The translations under genes were made by a program, and so were the position numbers. This document shows, in pieces, positions 24,851-34,659 of a DNA stretch of 64,000 nucleotides (position 1 is the stretch's first letter; the number at the start of each line of letters is the position of its first letter). Source of the stretch: an uncultured Clostridia bacterium (GTDB taxonomy: Bacteria > Bacillota > Clostridia > Saccharofermentanales > Saccharofermentanaceae). Location of the stretch: NCBI GenBank assembly GCA_946403085.1, contig CAMIYM010000002.1:124001-188000 (forward strand). The letters are read 5' to 3'. The notes beneath the pieces are model-generated. The model was not told the origin of the DNA. It saw only the letters and a program-made list of their open reading frames with translations, and ran no database searches.

Positions 24851-26398
24851 TCAGTCGTCAATGGACTTGTCTGTTGCTCTCGCGTAGATAGCCTCGACTT
24901 CCTTGCCGGGAGCCTTTGTAGCAAGTGTAACAACCACTGCGATGATAAGACCGCAGATGAAGCCCGGAACGATCTCGTAAATGCCGGTGTTGCTGATGAC
25001 AGCGGGACGGATCGTGCTTGTGAAAAGAAGGAGCCAGCAGATGTCAGCAACTGCGCCGCCGATGATACCTGCAACTGCACCCTTATAGTTAAAGCGCTTC
25101 CAGAACAGAGAGAGGATAACGACAGGACCGAAGGCTGCGCCGAAGAGACCCCATGCGTTCTCTACCATGTTCATGATGTCGGATGCCCAGGACTTGGGGT
25201 TATCAAGACCCTGAACCGCGATGAAGAATGCAACTACTGCAACTACGAGAACGACGATACGGCCAATCCAGAGCATTTCCTTGTCGCCTGCCTTTTCCTT
25301 GCGGATCAAAGGCTTGTAGATATCACTCGTAAATGCTGAAGAAGCAACGAGGAGCTGGGAGTCAGCTGTGGACATTGCAGCAGCGATGATAGCTGAGAGC
25401 AGGATGCCTGCGATGAATCCCGGGAAGATGTGTGTAACGATCTCGATGAAGATGTTCTTACGTGCATCAGGAAGGAGCATCTCTGCAAGAGAATTTCCGT
25501 TAGGAAGGATGTAAGTTCTTCCGAGGTATGCGATTACTGCTGCAGCGCCGAGTGTGAGGATTACCCAGATGATAGCAACTGTAGCAGATTTCTTGATCTG
25601 TGAAGGCTTCTCGATAGACATGAAGCGTACGAGAATGTGAGGCATACCGAAGTAGCCCAAGCCCCAGCCAAGACCTGTTACGATCTCCTGCCAGGGAGCT
25701 GCAAAAGGATCTGTGCCGAAAGCGGAAACTTCGCTATTGAATGCACCATAGAATGAAGCATCGTGAGTGCCTACTGTCTGCATAACGATCGGTACTGCAA
25801 GGAGCGCGATGAGCATCATGAGGCCCTGGAAGAAGTCTGTCCAGCAAACAGCTTTGAAGCCGCCTAAGAATGTGTAGATGAGGATCAATACCGCGAAAAG
25901 GATCATCGCGAGATGCTGATGATCTGCAAACCACGGAATGACTGATGTGAATACTGCAGTACCTGCAACGAATCCTGAAGCAACATAAACAGTAAAGCTG
26001 ATAAGGAAGATGATAGCGCATACTACCTTCAATACTGAGCTCTTGCTTGCGAATCTGTTAGTGAGGTACTGGGGCAAAGTGATAGAGTCACCTGAAGCCT
26101 TGGAGAAACGGCGGAGTCTCGTAGCTACGAAGATCCAGTTGGCAGCTGTTCCTAATGCCAATCCGATACCGATCCAGACCTGTCCCATACCGAACGCGAA
26201 AAGCGAACCCGGGAAACCCATTAAGAGCCAGCCGCTCATGTCCGATGCCTGCGCACTCATCGCAGTAACAAAAGGACCCATGTGTCTGCCGCCTAAGAAA
26301 TACTCTTTCTCGTCGCCGCCCTTACTCTTGAAGAAAAAGTAAATACCGATCGCAAGGACTACTACGAAATAGAGTATGAAAGCAATTATCTTGTCCAT
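24851..26398 (-). CDS. putP: Sodium/proline symporter
   Basis: The 515-residue protein is a sodium:solute symporter of the PutP group, with about 13 membrane spans. Typical stretches are AQASDMSGWLLMGFPGSLF (about residues 49-67), GKAVCWTDF-like GGFKAVCWTDFFQG, and PHILVRFMSIE. It takes up proline with sodium. It has a perfect terminator and an extended -10 promoter (TG-T-TATAAT, -10 at 26432-26437). No proline-degradation gene is adjacent. Confidence 0.9.
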   Translation of the reverse strand: MDKIIAFILYFVVVLAIGIYFFFKSKGGDEKEYFLGGRHMGPFVTAMSAQASDMSGWLLMGFPGSLFAFGMGQVWIGIGLALGTAANWIFVATRLRRFSKASGDSITLPQYLTNRFASKSSVLKVVCAIIFLISFTVYVASGFVAGTAVFTSVIPWFADHQHLAMILFAVLILIYTFLGGFKAVCWTDFFQGLMMLIALLAVPIVMQTVGTHDASFYGAFNSEVSAFGTDPFAAPWQEIVTGLGWGLGYFGMPHILVRFMSIEKPSQIKKSATVAIIWVILTLGAAAVIAYLGRTYILPNGNSLAEMLLPDARKNIFIEIVTHIFPGFIAGILLSAIIAAAMSTADSQLLVASSAFTSDIYKPLIRKEKAGDKEMLWIGRIVVLVVAVVAFFIAVQGLDNPKSWASDIMNMVENAWGLFGAAFGPVVILSLFWKRFNYKGAVAGIIGGAVADICWLLLFTSTIRPAVISNTGIYEIVPGFICGLIIAVVVTLATKAPGKEVEAIYARATDKSIDD

Positions 26399-26539
26399 AA
26401 CATACTCCTTTGAAATTTCATAACGCCCCGTATTATAACAGATAAATACTGTAATGTACTAAAGAAACCTTGATGGTCAGCCGGATTTCCGCAGCCGATT
26501 TAAGAAACATTTAAGATTTATGCAAGGAATATCTCAAGA

Positions 26540-26569
26540 TTAACAGGCCTGCACACTGTAATGTATAGT
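26540..26569 (+). promoter_or_regulatory. Promoter of the MFS gene
   Basis: TTAACA (26540-26545), an 18-base spacer and TATAGT (26564-26569) precede the MFS start by about 30 bases. Confidence 0.6.
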
Positions 26570-26597
26570 CAGATAATCCGAAAAGGCGGTTACGGTC

Positions 26598-27869
26598 ATG
26601 GAAAAGACTAAGAACAATTACGGTAAATTCCTTCTCTTGTGGGCGGGCGAATTCATATCATCTATTGGCGGCGGTCTAACGAGCTTCGGCTTAGGTCTTT
26701 ATATCTACCAGAAGACCGGAAGCGCAGCTGATATGGCACTGCTTACATTTCTGGGATTTGTTCCATGTCTTCTCCTCTCGGCACCTGCAGGAGTTCTCGC
26801 AGACAGGTTCGACAGAAGACTTCTCATGATGATCGGTGACGGCTTATCAGGCCTTGGCGTTCTTTTCATCCTCCTGTGCATGCTTCAGGGCGAAGCGCAG
26901 CTCTGGCAGATCTATCTGGGAACTACTGTAAGCTCCGTCTTCTCTGCACTTTTGGGACCTGCATATACGGCAACCATCACAGACCTTCTTACCAAAGAAC
27001 AGTATTCAAAAGCGAACGGCCTTGTCTCGATGGCAGGATCTGCAAGATACCTCTTCTCGCCTGTTATCGCAGGATTCCTTCTTGCCGTAAGTGATATCAA
27101 GCTTATCCTCATCATCGACATCTGCACATTCTTCCTCACCGTTATTGTTGCAGCCATCGTAAGACACGGAATTAAGAATACAGCGCCTACAGAGAAAGCA
27201 CCTTTCTTCAAGAGCATGAAAGAGGGATGGGTCGCAGTTAAGAGCAAGAAAGGACTTCTTACACTTATTCTTGTAACTTCAGTTATCTGCCTTTTCATGG
27301 GAGTGTTCCAGGTATTGGGCGAGCCTTTCATCCTCTCTTTTTCAGATTCCAAAACGCTTGGCATCGTTGAATCAGTTGCTGCTTCAGGCATGCTAGTAAC
27401 AAGCATCTTACTTGGAATCGTTGGTATCAAGAAGCACTTTGTAAGAGCACTCTGGATGGGCCTGGCTTTCTCAGGCATCGGCATGGCACTTTTCGGAACG
27501 TTCGAAAACAAATACCTCTGCTTCATCTTCGGATTCCTGTTCTTCGCAGCGCTTCCGTTCGCGAATAACAGTCTGGACTTCCTCGTAAGGGCAAATATCC
27601 CTGACGAACTTCAGGGAAGAGCATGGGGACTTATCAGCCTCATATCAAACCTCGGATATGTTGTGGCTTACGGAATAAGCGGAATTACTGCCGACATCAT
27701 CGGAAAAGTAACAGGAATGGGCGTCGGAAAAGGATCTTCTGTGACGATCATATTCTCAGGTGTATGCCTTGTCGCAGTCGCGCTTATCATGTCCGGCATA
27801 AAGAAGATCCGCGTGCTCGAGAAGACTGCTCTGGAATCACCTGCATCAGGCAAAGCAAAAGCTCAGTGA
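26598..27869 (+). CDS. MFS exporter (MefA/enterobactin-exporter type)
   Basis: The 423-residue protein has 12 predicted membrane spans. The loop motif AGVLADRFDRRLLMMIGD (about 72-89) and the start NYGKFLLLWAGEFISSIGGGL are typical of the MFS_3 group that includes macrolide and siderophore exporters. It lacks any soluble fused domain. It stands alone and is convergent with the flippase, eight bases apart. The substrate is unknown; drug export is possible but not shown. Confidence 0.85.
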   Translation: MEKTKNNYGKFLLLWAGEFISSIGGGLTSFGLGLYIYQKTGSAADMALLTFLGFVPCLLLSAPAGVLADRFDRRLLMMIGDGLSGLGVLFILLCMLQGEAQLWQIYLGTTVSSVFSALLGPAYTATITDLLTKEQYSKANGLVSMAGSARYLFSPVIAGFLLAVSDIKLILIIDICTFFLTVIVAAIVRHGIKNTAPTEKAPFFKSMKEGWVAVKSKKGLLTLILVTSVICLFMGVFQVLGEPFILSFSDSKTLGIVESVAASGMLVTSILLGIVGIKKHFVRALWMGLAFSGIGMALFGTFENKYLCFIFGFLFFAALPFANNSLDFLVRANIPDELQGRAWGLISLISNLGYVVAYGISGITADIIGKVTGMGVGKGSSVTIIFSGVCLVAVALIMSGIKKIRVLEKTALESPASGKAKAQ

Positions 27870-27876
27870 TCAAGAA

Positions 27877-29346
27877 TTACAATTTCAGTTTCCGATAAAC
27901 GATCCGGACGATCTTGGCCATAAAGTCATTCTTGAAAGCGGCGTTGATCATCACGAAAACAAAAGCTCCGACAACAGTTCCTCCGAGAAGCCTTATTACG
28001 CTTCCTTTGAACACCGCCTGGAATCCGAAAACGACCGCGAACATGATCACTGATGCTACCGCGGATGCGATCAGATTCTTCATGTTGATTCTGTAGTTCT
28101 GATACTTGCGCGATGACGCAAGGACAAGACCGAATACAACGATCTCTGATATCAGTGAAGCAATGGATGCGCCGAGTGCTCCGAACCTCGGGATGAGGAT
28201 CAGGTTGTTGATGAAGTTCAGCACCATCGTAACTGTGTAAGCAATCATGAGATAGGATTCTTTTCCGGCACACATCATGACCTGGTAGCAGATGATGTCA
28301 CCGACACATTTGAACGGGATCATGAATGCGAGGACGATGAGGCACGGAACAGCCGGCGAGTATTCGGCGCCGAGCCATATCGATATCAGAGGTGAAGCAA
28401 CACTTACAAGTCCTAGGCATACGGGAAGTGATGCGAAGATCATAAAGTCCGCACCGAACTTGGTGAGCTTATTGAACTTGTCATCATCCTTGCCATAGTA
28501 GTAACTCAGGCGCGGCATGAACACACCCGTTACAGCCACGGCGGTTATGACGATGAGGTTTACTATCTTCTGTGCATATGAGTAATAAGCGACAGTAGAA
28601 TTCTGATCCATGATGTCGAGCATCGTCATGTCCATTCTCGCGTAAAGCTCTGTCGACACAGAACATATCGCGAGGAATACAAGTGACATGAAGTGCGGCC
28701 TTAGTCTGATCCCTTTAAGCGAGAACGTAACGGTCTTGCCTGCATGAATGATATTGATCACGTTATTGCCGCCGTTCGCAAGAACACAGATGACTGCATA
28801 GATATAGACATCTTCAGGCTTATGGATGAAGATGAAGACTGCGATCATCAGAAGTGCCTTGATGGCAAAAGATCTTAATGCCACATATTTGAACTCTTCC
28901 GTACCCTGGAAATACCAGTCGATGTTGATGAAGTTGAAGAGTACCGCAATTCCGCAGATCAGATACATTAGCCATTCTGCCCTGAACAGCGGTATCGCGA
29001 AAAGTGATACCGCGAATGCCACCACTGCAATTGCAGTCATGAAAGCATTGGCAACGAGCATCTCCGAATAGAGTTTGTTCTTTGCTTCCCGGTCATCTTT
29101 TCTTCTTGCGATCTCTCTGGTGGCATATGCCTGGATGCCGAGTGAACCGAGCATGACGAAGTATGAGACATTGTTGGCAGCTGCTGCGTTGCGGCCGACA
29201 TTTTCGGCAGTTAAGATCCTGGCGACATATCCGGCACTGACAAGCGGGAAGACAATATTAAGGAGCCTGTATATCACATTGAATACAGCATTCTCCGCAA
29301 GTGAATTCAGCTTGCTGTTATTTACCTGTAGATCATTGGCAGACAT
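27877..29346 (-). CDS. Polysaccharide flippase (Wzx-like, MATE/MOP superfamily)
   Basis: The 489-residue protein has 14 membrane spans and the usual Wzx start (NAVFNVIYRLLNIVFPLVSA, near residue 18), followed by YVARILTAENVG and AYATREIARRK. It would flip lipid-linked glycan units across the membrane. It begins the polysaccharide cluster that continues on the same strand from 30170 to 35124, interrupted by a divergent methyltransferase gene. No polymerase (Wzy) is seen in the window. Confidence 0.9.
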   Translation of the reverse strand: MSANDLQVNNSKLNSLAENAVFNVIYRLLNIVFPLVSAGYVARILTAENVGRNAAAANNVSYFVMLGSLGIQAYATREIARRKDDREAKNKLYSEMLVANAFMTAIAVVAFAVSLFAIPLFRAEWLMYLICGIAVLFNFINIDWYFQGTEEFKYVALRSFAIKALLMIAVFIFIHKPEDVYIYAVICVLANGGNNVINIIHAGKTVTFSLKGIRLRPHFMSLVFLAICSVSTELYARMDMTMLDIMDQNSTVAYYSYAQKIVNLIVITAVAVTGVFMPRLSYYYGKDDDKFNKLTKFGADFMIFASLPVCLGLVSVASPLISIWLGAEYSPAVPCLIVLAFMIPFKCVGDIICYQVMMCAGKESYLMIAYTVTMVLNFINNLILIPRFGALGASIASLISEIVVFGLVLASSRKYQNYRINMKNLIASAVASVIMFAVVFGFQAVFKGSVIRLLGGTVVGAFVFVMINAAFKNDFMAKIVRIVYRKLKL

Positions 29347-29460
29347 TAAGCCGGGACCCCTCTTAAACCTTCTTCTCGATAAAATGCTCTGCGGATATTA
29401 TAATTACTTTATAACACAAACATTCAAAATTAAGGTCTTAAAGGATAGATTTCATTTTCG

Positions 29461-30162
29461 ATGGGTTTACTTAGCAGCCTTCATTATAATTCTGATTCGA
29501 GCAATAAGAATTCACTGGCCAACCGCTTAAGGAGCAAGCGCATGGCTGCTTTCGAATCCTTCTTTTATGAGAACTTCGCAGATGAGATAGAGAATGGTAA
29601 GATCATCCGCATCCTTGATATCGGCGGCACACACCAATTTTGGAATTCCATCGGATTCAAATACAGTAAGAACTGTGAATTCACGTTGCTGAACCTGGCA
29701 GATATCGAGATCCCGGAAGGCGTGACGGGATTTAAGAGCATCAGGGGTGATGCCACGGATATGCGTGAGATAGCAGATAAGTCTTACGATCTGGTCTTCA
29801 GCAATTCATGCATCGAGCATGTCGGCAAAAAGCCCGAGTGGAAGAAGATGGTCTCTGAGATGAGACGGACCGGCAAATACTATTTCCTTCAGACGCCGAA
29901 CAGGGCTTTTTTCATGGAGCCGCATTTCCTTATGCCGTGGTTCCAGTTCCTTCCATTGAAGATGAAGGCCTTTATTCTTCTGCATTTCCGGTTCGGGTGG
30001 TTCAAATATATCAGGACACGTGAAGAGGCACTGGAAGCAGCAGACAGTATTCATCTTCTCTCTTATAAAGACGTTAAAGAACTCTTCCCTGACGGAACTA
30101 TTAAAAAAGAACGTTTCCTGGGCATGACAAAGTCCTTTATGGTCATGGGAAAGACGTCCTGA
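29461..30162 (+). CDS. SAM-dependent methyltransferase (type 11)
   Basis: The 233-residue protein has motif I RILDIGGTHQFW (about 50-61), motif II-like LLNLADIEIP and the post-motif FSNSCIEHVG. These fit type 11 methyltransferases of glycan clusters. The start at 29461 keeps a conserved-looking N-terminus but has a distant ribosome site; ATG 29542 has AAGGAG seven bases upstream and is an alternative. It is divergent from the flippase and convergent with the GT4 gene. It probably methylates a sugar. Confidence 0.8.
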   Translation: MGLLSSLHYNSDSSNKNSLANRLRSKRMAAFESFFYENFADEIENGKIIRILDIGGTHQFWNSIGFKYSKNCEFTLLNLADIEIPEGVTGFKSIRGDATDMREIADKSYDLVFSNSCIEHVGKKPEWKKMVSEMRRTGKYYFLQTPNRAFFMEPHFLMPWFQFLPLKMKAFILLHFRFGWFKYIRTREEALEAADSIHLLSYKDVKELFPDGTIKKERFLGMTKSFMVMGKTS

Positions 30163-30169
30163 CAACGCT

Positions 30170-31330
30170 TTAAGAGCAAATGCTCCTTAGCATCTCCTTA
30201 TATCTGTCGTAGAACTTTTCTATCGAATATTCCTCTTCGAAAAACTCTCTCTGGCGCGCTTCTTTTTCAGCCTTTGCAGCCTTGTCTTCAGACATGATCC
30301 TTCGTATCCGGTTAAGTGCCTCTTCTTCAGATCCGTATGTATAGATCCCGCATTCTTCCCTGTCTTTAAACACCTTGTTGCCGCCGGTATAAGATATGAG
30401 CGAACTCTTGCCAACAGACAAAGTTTCCAGAAGAGACAGATCAAAGAATGTCTCCCTGTTCGGAAGTATGAAAAGGTCTGATGCATTGACATAAGAGTAA
30501 GGATCGTCAGTCCAGCCGGTCTCTATCCAGCAGGGAGATTCCGGGTGCCTGATGCCTGTCTCTTTTCCGCAGCAGAGCACAGTAACTCCGTCAAGTTTTC
30601 CGAACATCGAGATAAGGCTGTCGTACCCTTTTACGGTGTTATGTCTTCCTGTAAATGAGATAACGAATCTGTCATCCGGGATATTAAGTTCAGACCTTAC
30701 CTCATCCCTGGCCTTCTCCGGAACACACACAGGAACACCGGTCGGAACATATAAGATCTTTTCCTGTTTTCTTAAGCTTTCATAATCATCCCAGGTATGG
30801 AAATACGGCTCTTCAGCTTCCCTGCACGGGAACACGATATAGTCGGCACGTTCGAAAGAATATCTGTCGAACATAGCGACTTTGTCATAGATCTCCTTAT
30901 GTTCCGCATACTCTTCCGGAGTGCAGTATTCCCCGATGAATTCCTTATGCGGAACCATCGGAGTGTGCGATGTAAGAAGGACTTTTCCCTTGAAGTTTTC
31001 AAGATTCTTTTTCTGCGAATAAAGATCGAACGTGTTATGGAAATGCACTATGTCGTATTCATTAAGATCGAAGGGACCGTTCATCTCACTTTCATAGATG
31101 ACCTGCTCCACTCTTCTCGCATTTTCAGGCAGCGTCTTATCAGTTCCGAAAAGCTTGTGCAGCCTGTTCCTCGAGCCGTAAAGAACAGGCCTTCTGAATT
31201 CTTTCTTGCTTAGGAAAACGATCTCTTTATCGCCTAATTCGTCCCTTCTCTTTTTCAGATTATAGAGATAACCAGAAGGGCCTCCTGAAGGCCTCATAAA
31301 ATCTTCGTAAAAATATATGAGCGTCTTCAT
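30170..31330 (-). CDS. Glycosyltransferase family 4
   Basis: The 386-residue protein has a GT-B fold. The N-terminal part has FMRPSGGPSGYLYNLKKR (about 11-28), then a later VISFTGRHNTVKGYDSLI motif and the donor-site region ILPNRETFFDLSLLETLSVG, where the E-x7-E pattern of GT4 is recognisable. ATG 31330 was chosen because it gives the usual start; an upstream extension in the same frame reads into the neighbouring gene. It is the last gene of the minus-strand run of six. Confidence 0.85.
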   Translation of the reverse strand: MKTLIYFYEDFMRPSGGPSGYLYNLKKRRDELGDKEIVFLSKKEFRRPVLYGSRNRLHKLFGTDKTLPENARRVEQVIYESEMNGPFDLNEYDIVHFHNTFDLYSQKKNLENFKGKVLLTSHTPMVPHKEFIGEYCTPEEYAEHKEIYDKVAMFDRYSFERADYIVFPCREAEEPYFHTWDDYESLRKQEKILYVPTGVPVCVPEKARDEVRSELNIPDDRFVISFTGRHNTVKGYDSLISMFGKLDGVTVLCCGKETGIRHPESPCWIETGWTDDPYSYVNASDLFILPNRETFFDLSLLETLSVGKSSLISYTGGNKVFKDREECGIYTYGSEEEALNRIRRIMSEDKAAKAEKEARQREFFEEEYSIEKFYDRYKEMLRSICS

Positions 31331-31337
31331 CTTAAGA

Positions 31338-32336
31338 TCATCCTTTGCCTTCAATGTGAGACCTGTACATTCTGCAGAAATTCCCCGTGCCGAGAATAAG
31401 AAGAACAAAGCCTTTCATCCACGTCTTAAATGTTCTGCAGGATGAGAATATCTTACCGCGCGGAATATCTTTGCTGCATTCATATCTGTCAAAGCCGTAC
31501 TGTGCCATCTCCCACATATAGATCTCTGCCCAGTTGGAGAGCAGGATCTTCCTGATAGCCTTGTCAGATACATGCTCGGTGTAGTATCCGTAAAGAGAAT
31601 TCATAATGTGTACAAGTGCTTTTGCCCGTGCTTCCTCTTCTGAAGGCCCGGGTCTTGCTATCGAGTTGTTCCTCGTGCGGTAGCAGTAAACCTTCTCCGG
31701 AACATAGATGACTTTCTGCGCATTTATAAGTGCTTTGGGAGTCCAGAGCGCATCTTCATGTATGAGACCTTTCTCGAAAAGAAGATCATTTGCGGTAAGG
31801 AAATCCCTTCTGCATGCCCTGAGCCATGCAGTGTTTGCGATCTTATTGTGGTCTTTGATAAGCCTTACCATCACGTCTGTTCCGGAAAGCTCAGTCCCGT
31901 CAACAGGAAGGCCGTTATGGATAAGATTTGCATCCGTTGAAGGTATGTCATTGCCTGTTTCATCAATGACTTTCCCGTCCCAGAGAAGCATGTCGCAGTC
32001 AGCCTTATCAAGAATATCTATAACGCTTCCAAGCCCGTCAGGATCCACTTCATCATCTGAATCAAGGAAGAATACATATCTGCCTGAAGCCTTACCAAGA
32101 CCATAATTCCTGGCATCAGAAAGGCCGCCGTTTTCCTTGTGGAAGCATTCTATGAACTCATATCTTTCTGCATAAGAATCACAGATCCTTCCTGAATCAT
32201 CAGTCGAACCGTCGTCCACCAGGATTATCTCTGTCTTCTCAATGCCGCTGGTCTTAAGAAGCGAGTCTACGCATCTTCCAAGATACTTTCCGACGTTATA
32301 GACCGGCACTACTATTGAAACACAAGGACCATTCAT
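31338..32336 (-). CDS. Glycosyltransferase family 2
   Basis: The 332-residue protein starts SIVVPVYNVGKYLGRCVDSL (about 7-26) and has the donor motifs VDDGSTDDSG and FLDSDDEVDPDGL (DxD type), all typical of GT2 (GT-A fold). A hydrophobic stretch near the C-terminus (FVLLILGTGNF) may dip into the membrane. It overlaps the methyltransferase gene by four bases at ATGA and is a distant paralogue of the GT2 at 33185. Confidence 0.88.
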   Translation of the reverse strand: MNGPCVSIVVPVYNVGKYLGRCVDSLLKTSGIEKTEIILVDDGSTDDSGRICDSYAERYEFIECFHKENGGLSDARNYGLGKASGRYVFFLDSDDEVDPDGLGSVIDILDKADCDMLLWDGKVIDETGNDIPSTDANLIHNGLPVDGTELSGTDVMVRLIKDHNKIANTAWLRACRRDFLTANDLLFEKGLIHEDALWTPKALINAQKVIYVPEKVYCYRTRNNSIARPGPSEEEARAKALVHIMNSLYGYYTEHVSDKAIRKILLSNWAEIYMWEMAQYGFDRYECSKDIPRGKIFSSCRTFKTWMKGFVLLILGTGNFCRMYRSHIEGKG

Positions 32337-33175
32337 AATATGTCACCTTCAACCGCCCTGCAAAGGAAAAGACGGTTAATGTCATATCTGCAGGGACCCG
32401 TGACAGGAACGATCTCTTGGGGATAATCATCACCGTCAATGAATTCCACATCAAATCCGGCCTTCTCCATGAAGATCTCCGCCCCGGATCCGAAAAGCCT
32501 TACATGGTCAGTCTGCCCGTACACTCTTCTTCTGTCCTCATCAGTCTTAACATCACTGTCTTCAAGAACTATATCGATATCAGTGTTTACCGGGAATGAA
32601 CATATGAACAGGCCGCCTTTTACAAGGATCCTTCTTACCTCCGAAAGGGCCGCCATGACATCATCAACGTGCTCAAGGACATGATTGCATATGACCACAT
32701 CAAAGGATGCATCAGGAAGCCCGGTCTTCTGAATGTCCAGCGTAAGATCGGTCTCCTTGTCGTAAAGATCGGCAGTCTTGTAAGATATCCCGTTCCTGTC
32801 CATCCACATCGTCATGCTCTTCTCAGGTGCAAAATACAGGATGTTCCTGTCTTTTAGCAGAGTGCTGTTCTTTTCGCACCATGAAGCAAGTATCCTGTGT
32901 CTTGGCAGTGAATAACAGTACGGGCAGGAGATATCCTGTCTTATTCCTTCGAAAAGTGAGAGATCGTAAAAATCCGGATACTCAAAGTGATCACCCGTCC
33001 TGAACGCCTTGAATCTTAATCCGCAGCATGGACAATAGCATGTCTTGTTCTTAGGGGAAAGATCCATTGCCGTCTTATAGCGGAGACGGAGGGTGCCGCG
33101 GTAAACGAACCGTGCCGCATTCCAAAGTCCTCTGGGAGTCTTGCTCTTAAGATCTTTTTTCGTCTCAGTCTTCAT
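32333..33175 (-). CDS. Methyltransferase with N-terminal zinc-binding motif
   Basis: The 280-residue protein has a Cys4-like N-terminal part (CYCPCCGLRFKAF and DISCPYCYSLPRHR, about residues 47-95), then a class I methyltransferase domain. The classical motif I is weak, but NHVLEHVDDVMAALSEVRRI is the typical post-I region. The pattern of a PRHR zinc domain joined to type 11 methyltransferase is common in surface-glycan clusters. It is coupled with the two GT2 genes. Confidence 0.8.
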   Translation of the reverse strand: MKTETKKDLKSKTPRGLWNAARFVYRGTLRLRYKTAMDLSPKNKTCYCPCCGLRFKAFRTGDHFEYPDFYDLSLFEGIRQDISCPYCYSLPRHRILASWCEKNSTLLKDRNILYFAPEKSMTMWMDRNGISYKTADLYDKETDLTLDIQKTGLPDASFDVVICNHVLEHVDDVMAALSEVRRILVKGGLFICSFPVNTDIDIVLEDSDVKTDEDRRRVYGQTDHVRLFGSGAEIFMEKAGFDVEFIDGDDYPQEIVPVTGPCRYDINRLFLCRAVEGDIL

Positions 33176-33184
33176 AAAGCACCG

Positions 33185-34147
33185 TCACCCCTTAGGCGTC
33201 AAAACACAAAGGATCATTACATAGATCTTATCAATAAAACGTCTGGATGTGCGCCAGAGATGTTTCCTGTCGATCTCTTTTCCGTGTTCACGGTACAGGC
33301 GGTATCTTAAGATCATGTGAAGATACTTTCTCGTGAGGTTTCCGACGACAAGGTCTTTTAGAGGATCACCTGCGAGAGCCTCATCATAGAATCTGTAGAG
33401 CGCCGGGTATACCTGCATAAGCGACTCGACGTTCTTCTGCTTGTCTTCCTCCAAAGGATTTGTGATGGAACCCTGACGGATCCTGTAGAGATAGACTTTC
33501 TCCGGAATATAACGGACCGTCTCGGCCTTGAGGAGCACTCCGGGCACCCACAATTCGTCTTCATAGATGACTTTCTCAGTGAAGAACAGGTTATTGGAGA
33601 TCAGATAATCCCTTCTGTATGCGCCCTGCCAGACAGTGGCGATGAAGCCTTTGCTCTTTCTTATCAGCGTCTCAATAATCTGCTTGCCTGTATATGTCCT
33701 CTCGGTACGGTCCAGACCATAGTGGGCGAAGTATCCGTTGTTCTTTTTGGAAGCGAGGCTCTTCAGATCATAGATCAGATCACTGTCCCACATGATCATG
33801 TCATAAGAGGCTGTCTTTGTAAGTCCGATCATCTTTTTGAATAGCTCAGGATCCACCTCATCGTCCGAATCACAGAAGAAAATGTATCTTCCGCAGGCTT
33901 TTGAGATTCCGAGGTTCCTGGCGGCAGAAGGCCCTTTGTTGTCTTGATGTAACACTGTTATATTGGGGTGTTTTGCAGCATATCCGTCCGCGATCTCACG
34001 GGTCCTGTCGGAAGAGCCGTCATCTATCAGGATGATCTCCGTATCTTCAATTCCTTCGGTCCTGAACAACGAATCAAGACACAGAGAAAGATACTTCTCC
34101 ACGTTATACATAGGTACGATAACAGATAAACAGGTCGTGTCTTGCAT
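33185..34147 (-). CDS. Glycosyltransferase family 2
   Basis: The 320-residue protein begins with LSVIVPMYNVEKYLSLCLDS (about residues 7-26), with the nucleotide-sugar motifs IDDGSSDRT and FFCDSDDEVDPELF. The C-terminal part is mostly helical and basic. It shares the same middle region (NLFFTEKVIYEDELWVPGVL) with the GT2 at 31338, so they probably act on similar acceptors. The start follows AAGGGCAGGAC. It lies nine bases upstream of the methyltransferase gene. Confidence 0.88.
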   Translation of the reverse strand: MQDTTCLSVIVPMYNVEKYLSLCLDSLFRTEGIEDTEIILIDDGSSDRTREIADGYAAKHPNITVLHQDNKGPSAARNLGISKACGRYIFFCDSDDEVDPELFKKMIGLTKTASYDMIMWDSDLIYDLKSLASKKNNGYFAHYGLDRTERTYTGKQIIETLIRKSKGFIATVWQGAYRRDYLISNNLFFTEKVIYEDELWVPGVLLKAETVRYIPEKVYLYRIRQGSITNPLEEDKQKNVESLMQVYPALYRFYDEALAGDPLKDLVVGNLTRKYLHMILRYRLYREHGKEIDRKHLWRTSRRFIDKIYVMILCVLTPKG

Positions 34148-34161
34148 GTCCTGCCCTTACC

Positions 34162-34656
34162 TCATTCGAAAAGACGGTCTATCCTCTTTGAAAACTCATC
34201 ACAAAACGCTTCATTAAGCATCTGTGGCGTGGAATTGTTCATGCCCTTGATCAGTTCATCATAATCAGCAATGGCCTGACCAAGTTTCTCGATATCTTCA
34301 ATAAAAATGATGTTGTTCCTGAACTCTTTGAGTCTTAACCCGATCTCGTACTGGTGATCGTCAACATGCTCACCGAACTGATGGCGTCTAGGCACAACAA
34401 CAGGTATCTTGCCGTGATCAAGAACATCTATGTAACAGCTCGGTCCGCCGTGGGTGATTACAATGCGGGCGCTGGAGATAAAATCATTCATCTCACTCTT
34501 TAAGAAGAACTTCTGCCATTTGCAGTTCACGGGTTCGACTGTGGAATAACCGGTCTGGATGATTACTTCCTCATCATGCTCTGCTGCCCATTTGTCCATA
34601 TAAGTGACCAGACGGTCAAATTGTTGTTCGTGAGTTCCTACGGTTACAAATATCAT
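34162..34656 (-). CDS. PssE/Alg13-like glycosyltransferase catalytic subunit
   Basis: The 164-residue protein is the C-terminal half of a GT28-type enzyme: MIFVTVGTHEQQFDRLV at the start, VITHGGPSCYIDVL (about 67-80) and VPRRHQFGEHVDDHQ for sugar-nucleotide binding. In Alg13/Alg14 and PssE/PssD pairs this subunit binds the donor and needs the membrane partner encoded just upstream. The two genes are three bases apart. Confidence 0.88.
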   Translation of the reverse strand: MIFVTVGTHEQQFDRLVTYMDKWAAEHDEEVIIQTGYSTVEPVNCKWQKFFLKSEMNDFISSARIVITHGGPSCYIDVLDHGKIPVVVPRRHQFGEHVDDHQYEIGLRLKEFRNNIIFIEDIEKLGQAIADYDELIKGMNNSTPQMLNEAFCDEFSKRIDRLFE

Positions 34657-34659
34657 GAA